In this document: one piece after another, positions 59,179 through 64,000 of the stretch
How positions within the stretch are numbered: the first letter of the stretch is position 1
How the letters are laid out: each line of letters opens with the position of its first letter
Origin: Triops longicaudatus
Lineage: Eukaryota > Arthropoda > Branchiopoda > Notostraca > Triopsidae
NCBI GenBank assembly: GCA_022885665.1
Contig: JAGQDJ010000187.1
Coordinates: 35,784 to 99,783 of the forward strand
Direction: 5' to 3'
DNA: 64,000 nt
Notes under the pieces: generated by a model
What the model was told of the DNA's origin: nothing
The model's database searches: none
Seen by the model: only the letters and a program-made list of their open reading frames with translations
Program-made: the position numbers and the translations under genes

Positions 59179-62100
59179 CCGGATGGAAGAGTTCTACACT
59201 CTTTAAGTGGTTTAAGAACTTGTTGCTCTTGGTCACGAATTCATTATCATGTAATCAACCCTTTCGGAGGACACAAGGAGAGAGGAAAAGTTATCGCTTT
59301 TAGTTTTTTTACTTTGCCATGTGTTGCGTTTAACCTTGAGGCGAGAGAGGAGCTGATCGCTTCTCTGGACCAATGGGAATGAAGGAAGAGCGTTACTGGT
59401 CAACGAAAGAGAAACGCGACCGATCTTGTTCTTTTTTTTTCCCCTTAGTTGGAATGGGAAATTTAAATATGCATATAGGTGAATAATGCAACAGGCAAGT
59501 CGTAGACTGAGTGATTAAACGATTCAAATTGGAATGAGAATAACTGAATCGCTTATACAGTTGCGATTATTTTTTATATGTAAGAGTTTCGAAAATGTTT
59601 CTCAATAGGCACAAGCATAACTAGGCATTTTGGATGCTTCGGAAACCAGTGAAGGAAAAGTGAACACAAAGCGCCTAAACAGCTTTATCTACAACCAGCC
59701 TTCCTAGCATGGCTTTATTGGATTGCTTTCGCGATCGTAATGGTTTCTTATGCGAACGACATTCTTTGCGGTTACTAACTTTGCCGACGTTGAAACAGGA
59801 AAAAATGACATTCTTTGCGTTACAACTACTTTTCTGTGCTGGATAGAGACATGCCAAGATCATTTACACTGAGAGAAGAAAACGACTTTGAGCGCTGTGT
59901 TTGTTGAACCCGAGCGTCCAGTGAATTGCGAGTTTTTACGCCGCGCGTTAAAAAAGCTTTCACATCCCCGGATTTTTTTTCTATTAAATACGGGAGTCTT
60001 CAAGTAATGAGGTTTCACTGTACTAATACATGAAGATTTTGTTAACTTAAAGGAGTTTTAATTTGTATAAACTTGATAGTATTTCTTTCGAAAGAAATAC
60101 TATCAAGCATTGAGGACTACATTCAATCTTTGAATTGTTTTGCGTACTTATGTATACCTAATGCCACGGCAGCTGCGCGATTGCATTCTACTCCAAATAC
60201 TCTAGAACGCTATTGACCCGCAACTCACGCTACAGCTGCAGCTGGCGTGTGGTTAGCATAGGATAGGTTTGTTTGGGTGTTTTGGAAGAAAATTGCGGGT
60301 TCTTACTGTATGCACGACGCACTTACATAAGGCTGAAATAATTCAAAAGCTTTCCCTTAAACACTTAGGCTAACAATTAATGTTCCCGTCACGTGAACTA
60401 CGTGACTAAATAAAGGCAAAATAACGCAAGTCTCGTGTAGCAGCGGCCATTTTCTGCCATCGTTCCTTGCCTTTTAGCTACTCTTGTGCTTCTAGTAAAT
60501 TGTGCTGCAAAAAGGTATATGAAATGTTCAAGTTAATCCCAGTCGCTCGAACACAGTGTGTGAAAGCAGGCGAAAACTCTTGCTAACCTAATACTTGTCT
60601 ATTTACGGATTTTTTCAGGCAAATGACCGACACGAAACACCAGCTCATTGTTGATCAGTTGAAGCCAGTCAAAACCGTACCATTGTATATGACAAAATAA
60701 GAAGCTCAAATCGTCTCAATCGAGAGGAGAGAAGAAAAGTAGAGCGGTTATACGCAGCCAATTGCTTCTTGACCGAATAGTAGGCGTCCGACTTTCGCTT
60801 TACGTGGTCTTAAGTTTTTTTATTATCAGAGGTTTCTAAACTATGGAAACTACGTCCGGTAATAGATAAGCAGCTCATCCTTTCAAGAGCATGTGGACTC
60901 CTGCGGAGCAAACGCACCAGGAGCCAAAACGATCTCTATGAAGAAGCTCCTGCAAACAATAGTGTGCTCTAATGAAATTAACGATTTATGACCAGTTTGG
61001 AAAACCATAACAAGGTCTATTGTATTTCATTCACGTGTGTGGAAAGTCTCCTGAAAGCCTTGCGAAACTGTTTTGAATACGCTCTTCAAATTTATATCCT
61101 ACCTTCAGCGAGTTTCTTAAAACACTTACAGAATAACGAGCACTTCTTTTTGTTCTTCCGAGCGATACAATACGTATAAAACTACTCGCTTAACGAAAAA
61201 TTAACTGGAATCGTAGCATAGTGGCTTACTATTCCATACTCGTATAAAAGTTAGGAAGACTAGCTTTTCACCTGATGGAAAGTTGCGTGATCTCGGTTAT
61301 AATGTCGCCGTGGGTTGCTTTTAATTACACTCGGTGCATTTTATAGGTAACAGGATCGCTTTTGGGAGCGTTTATATGGTCCATAACTCCTGATTTTATG
61401 GAATCTCATTTTCCCGCCCTGGCTGCAGGAATTTGGAACTCCGGCATAAGAAAGTGTACACATATTGCACCAACGTGTAAAACGTCTTGCGCCCGAGAGA
61501 AAGTTTCGTTTTATAGCCGCTTACGAAACGTTGTAGAAGCATTGGGGTGCAGTATGCGGAGATGCGAACAGTTTAGCATATTAAGGTGGAACTAATTACT
61601 GGCCTCCATGAAGACAAGTAACGCAACATTTTTTGTTTTATTTTTTGGGACGTGCTCTGTCACGTAGTTTGAGTTACGTTTTGCCCCGAAGTTTTTCTGT
61701 TCTTTAATGTAAGCAGGTCGGCAACCCTTGTATTCAGAGGATTTTTACGACAAAGACAAGAACAATGGATTCGTTTAGTAACAGCAGGATGGAAGCGATC
61801 GCTGGCAAATTCAGATTGTATTTAAATTTGAAGCAAATTTAAGAAGCATTATCATTGTGAAGGTTGTTGAAAGTATTGTTAGTGAATTTAGTTCAGTTTA
61901 CGAATCTTTTAAAACTGAATTTGATCGAAGACATTTTAGGTCAGTTTAGATTCTAAAATATGGCGAAGAATTACGACGCTTGACGACGCGCAAATTCATG
62001 AAAATGGTGGGTTTATAGAGTTTTTGACAAATTACGGCCCAAACGGTTAATAAGTACGATATATTCTGGGTTATATCACATCTCTGCGTGCCTAATGGAG

Positions 62101-62490
62101 GGTAAAAACTTTTCTGAACTAACACAAAACATAGTTTCGTTTTAATTTGATGTGCTTGTATTATATCCATCAATGTCGATACATTTTAACCTTTCTGCCT
62201 TAATCTATATATTAAAGTTCTCCATAAACCTATTAAAAATGGGGATGGTAAATCTCACGAGTAAACTTAGAAGTGGTAATTTTAGTAAGCTGCTTCGTTG
62301 CCTCTTTAAGAAGCTTATTTGGGTCTTTCCTCATCCCGGCCGTGTTTGGCGGATTAGTTCGTGTGGACTTTACTAGATGTCACCGGCGAAGGAAATACTC
62401 CCATTCCAACTCGCAAGCAAATCTGGAGTCAACAATGAAAGTCTCTTGCAGAATTCTATTTAATGCACAGAAGTACGCCGTAAGTGCAGA
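59179..62490. other. Intergenic between CBM14 copy B and the sushi gene
   Basis: 3.3 kb without a recognised gene. Contains a perfect 36-bp palindrome (60072-60107), an AACAATTAATGTTCC variant (60372-60386) and an AACAATGAA (62431-62439). The latter overlaps an upstream ATG that opens a frame overlapping the sushi gene start. Confidence 0.5.
60072..60107. repeat. Perfect 36-bp palindrome
   Basis: The left arm CTTGATAGTATTTCTTTC is followed directly by its exact reverse complement; no loop. Confidence 0.9.
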
Positions 62491-64000
62491 ATGTGTGGCC
62501 AATTTCGCGTTTTTTACTTTGTTTTTCTACTGTGGCACTTGTGTAACCGAAGTATACGTAAGTACACATTGTTGCAGTTTATTTTTCTCGTTTTCGTGCC
62601 GGCACTAATAGAAATTGGTCTCCTGGTCACAGAAAATGAACTTCCGTGCGGATTCCCTGGAAAACCAGTGCTTGGAAAATTTACGCCAGAAGCTAGTTTA
62701 TATAAGTCAGGCCAAAATGTGACTTACAAGTGCCCCTCGTCGTCCCATTCGATTTTCCATTATAGCGATTACCATATAAGGACGTGCAAGAATGGTTCGT
62801 GGACTGGTAAACTCCCTGTCTGCCGTATGTTAAATCAAACAACACAACTCATATTAATCAAATGGCACTTTCCGCAGATGAGAACTTCGCTTTCAAGAAA
62901 AGAGTGGAGGTTTTTCCGTCGGTATCCAATCCGGAATATCTTGTCAGCAGGTTTGACATGTGCACGGAAATCCCGCCAGGAGAAAACAAACGTCGTGTGC
63001 GAATTTATTTAGACAAGATCTATGGCATTACTTTTGTCGCTGTAACCTCGCAAAGTAAACTTTCAGACGTGTCGTTAATAGTTCATTTTCGATTTTTGTT
63101 TCCTGAGCAGAGGGCCGACCTATGAATTTTCAAATATCAATTGAAGATTCCGGCACCAAAACATCCCGGTTTTGTGCGTCATACGAAGGCATTTACAGTG
63201 TCTATATTTTTTTTGAATGTAACGCCTCAGGCGGGTCGGGCGGTTTCCCTGGCGGAATTCCTGGCGACACCGTTGTCTTGGAAGAAACCATCGTCAACAG
63301 TTTGCCATTAATTTTCTGCAATATTCATGCGTACGGTTTTTCAGGCAAGGCACCGTACTCTATTTGACCTACTCTAATTTAAGCTTTGATAAGATAAATA
63401 AAAGAGAAATGATTGTTAGGTTTTCCTCTGAGTTCACAGTAAGTTCTATTTTTATTTGTTGTAAAAAGAATATTTTGGTTTTTGAACAATCATTGTAACT
63501 GATGTATTAAAATTTATTAAATTAATAAATTAATTAAAATTGTGTTCATGCTCAGGTAATACGGATTGTGGAACACCGGAAGCTCCGGCCTTCGGTTCGG
63601 CCAAATTCGTCGCACAAAACACTGTTGAATTCACGTGTGATCCAGGTTATGCTTTGGCTGGTCAAAGTATCCGCAAGTGTAATCCCAATGACCAGTACTC
63701 TCACTGGCCTGATAGCTCTGTGCCGATTTGTAAGAAAGCTATTGGGACGAGTAAGTGGATTTTCAATACCGATCTTCAGACCCAAGTACTTAGTAATTAC
63801 GAAAATAGAAGAGTATTGTTATTATTTATGATCATTGACACGAGTAACTAGATTTTTCTTAGCTGACCATTGGACAAGAGTACTTTACATAAAAAGCATT
63901 TCCAACTGAAATGAAATAGTTATCACAGCAAATGTCTCCCCTTTTCAACGAAGGTTGCCCCGGATTAGAAGGTCGCATCTTGAACGCACAGATTTCTTAC
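62491..64000 (+). CDS. Sushi / fucolectin-like / sushi extracellular protein, 5' part, runs off right edge
   Basis: Six exons so far: 62491-62557, 62633-62824, 62878-63054, 63111-63344 (or 63335), 63556-63750, 63954-64000+. All introns are phase 1, as usual in shuffled extracellular modules. The signal peptide is VFYFVFLLWHLC after MCGQFR. Residues ~25-86 form a sushi/CCP domain (PCGFPGKP, VTYKC, IRTC, GKLPVC). Residues ~88-220 resemble the fucolectin/F5-8 fold: a central Cys, VRIYLDKIYGITFVAV for the W-x-V-D-L-x-x-x-Y-x-I-x-x-V strand pair, and a closing IFCNIHAYG for the LCEVEVYG motif. Sushi 2 is ~226-284 (DCGTPEAP, VEFTC, IRKC, PICK), and exon 6 starts another Cys module (SCPGLEGRI). The Drosophila selectin-like protein Furrowed is a candidate relative but this is not proven. 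Likely secreted or a type I membrane adhesion protein. Confidence 0.83.

Overview
This is a eukaryotic, almost certainly arthropod, nuclear window. Evidence: multi-exon genes with GT-AG introns, AT-rich introns, two single-domain chitin-binding (CBM14) secreted proteins with TATA/Inr promoters, and a multi-PDZ protein whose domain order is close to vertebrate MPDZ rather than the shortened Drosophila Patj. A non-insect arthropod (mite or other chelicerate, or a crustacean) is my best guess; the sequence alone does not settle the lineage. There are no prokaryotic operons, CRISPR arrays or IS elements.

Layout. From about 48.4 kb leftward, off the left edge, the minus strand carries one long gene, an MPDZ/PATJ-type polarity scaffold. 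I can trace 19 coding exons: a 16-nt first exon, an L27 domain, then PDZ1 to PDZ6. Every splice phase agrees, giving about 1,331 residues in the window. The gene is split by very large introns (16.9 kb between exons 4 and 5; about 6.6-7.6 kb between 15 and 16; 9.75 kb between 16 and 17). These introns hold dispersed GC-richer repeat islands, not recognisable nested genes.

The right 15 kb is gene dense. TM2D1 (plus, 49.5-50.2 kb) is divergent from the MPDZ gene. Next come acid ceramidase ASAH1 (minus, 50.7-52.7 kb, complete, 7 exons), a small unrecognised secreted-peptide gene (minus, 53.6-54.05 kb), and two tandem paralogous CBM14 proteins (minus, 54.9-56.3 and 57.4-59.06 kb) that share an intron position. 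From 62.5 kb to the right edge (plus) lies the 5' part of a secreted or membrane protein with sushi, fucolectin-like and sushi modules, all joined by phase-1 introns.

The less expected signals are non-coding. (1) A strongly over-represented 9-mer AACAATGAA / TTCATTGTT (at least 19 copies), partly in a longer AACAATGAATGTTCC form and in inverted pairs. (2) About 13 sites resembling the CTCF core motif. (3) A tRNA-Glu 5'-half relic, a 36-bp perfect palindrome, a hairpin/16-mer repeat family, two tandem duplications and a pair of ~120-bp interspersed repeats. (4) A perfect internal splice donor inside the PDZ5 exon followed by 335 more open codons, suggesting alternative C-termini of the scaffold. 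No wholly new multi-gene system is evident; the repeat-motif clusters inside the scaffold introns are the best candidates for undescribed biology.
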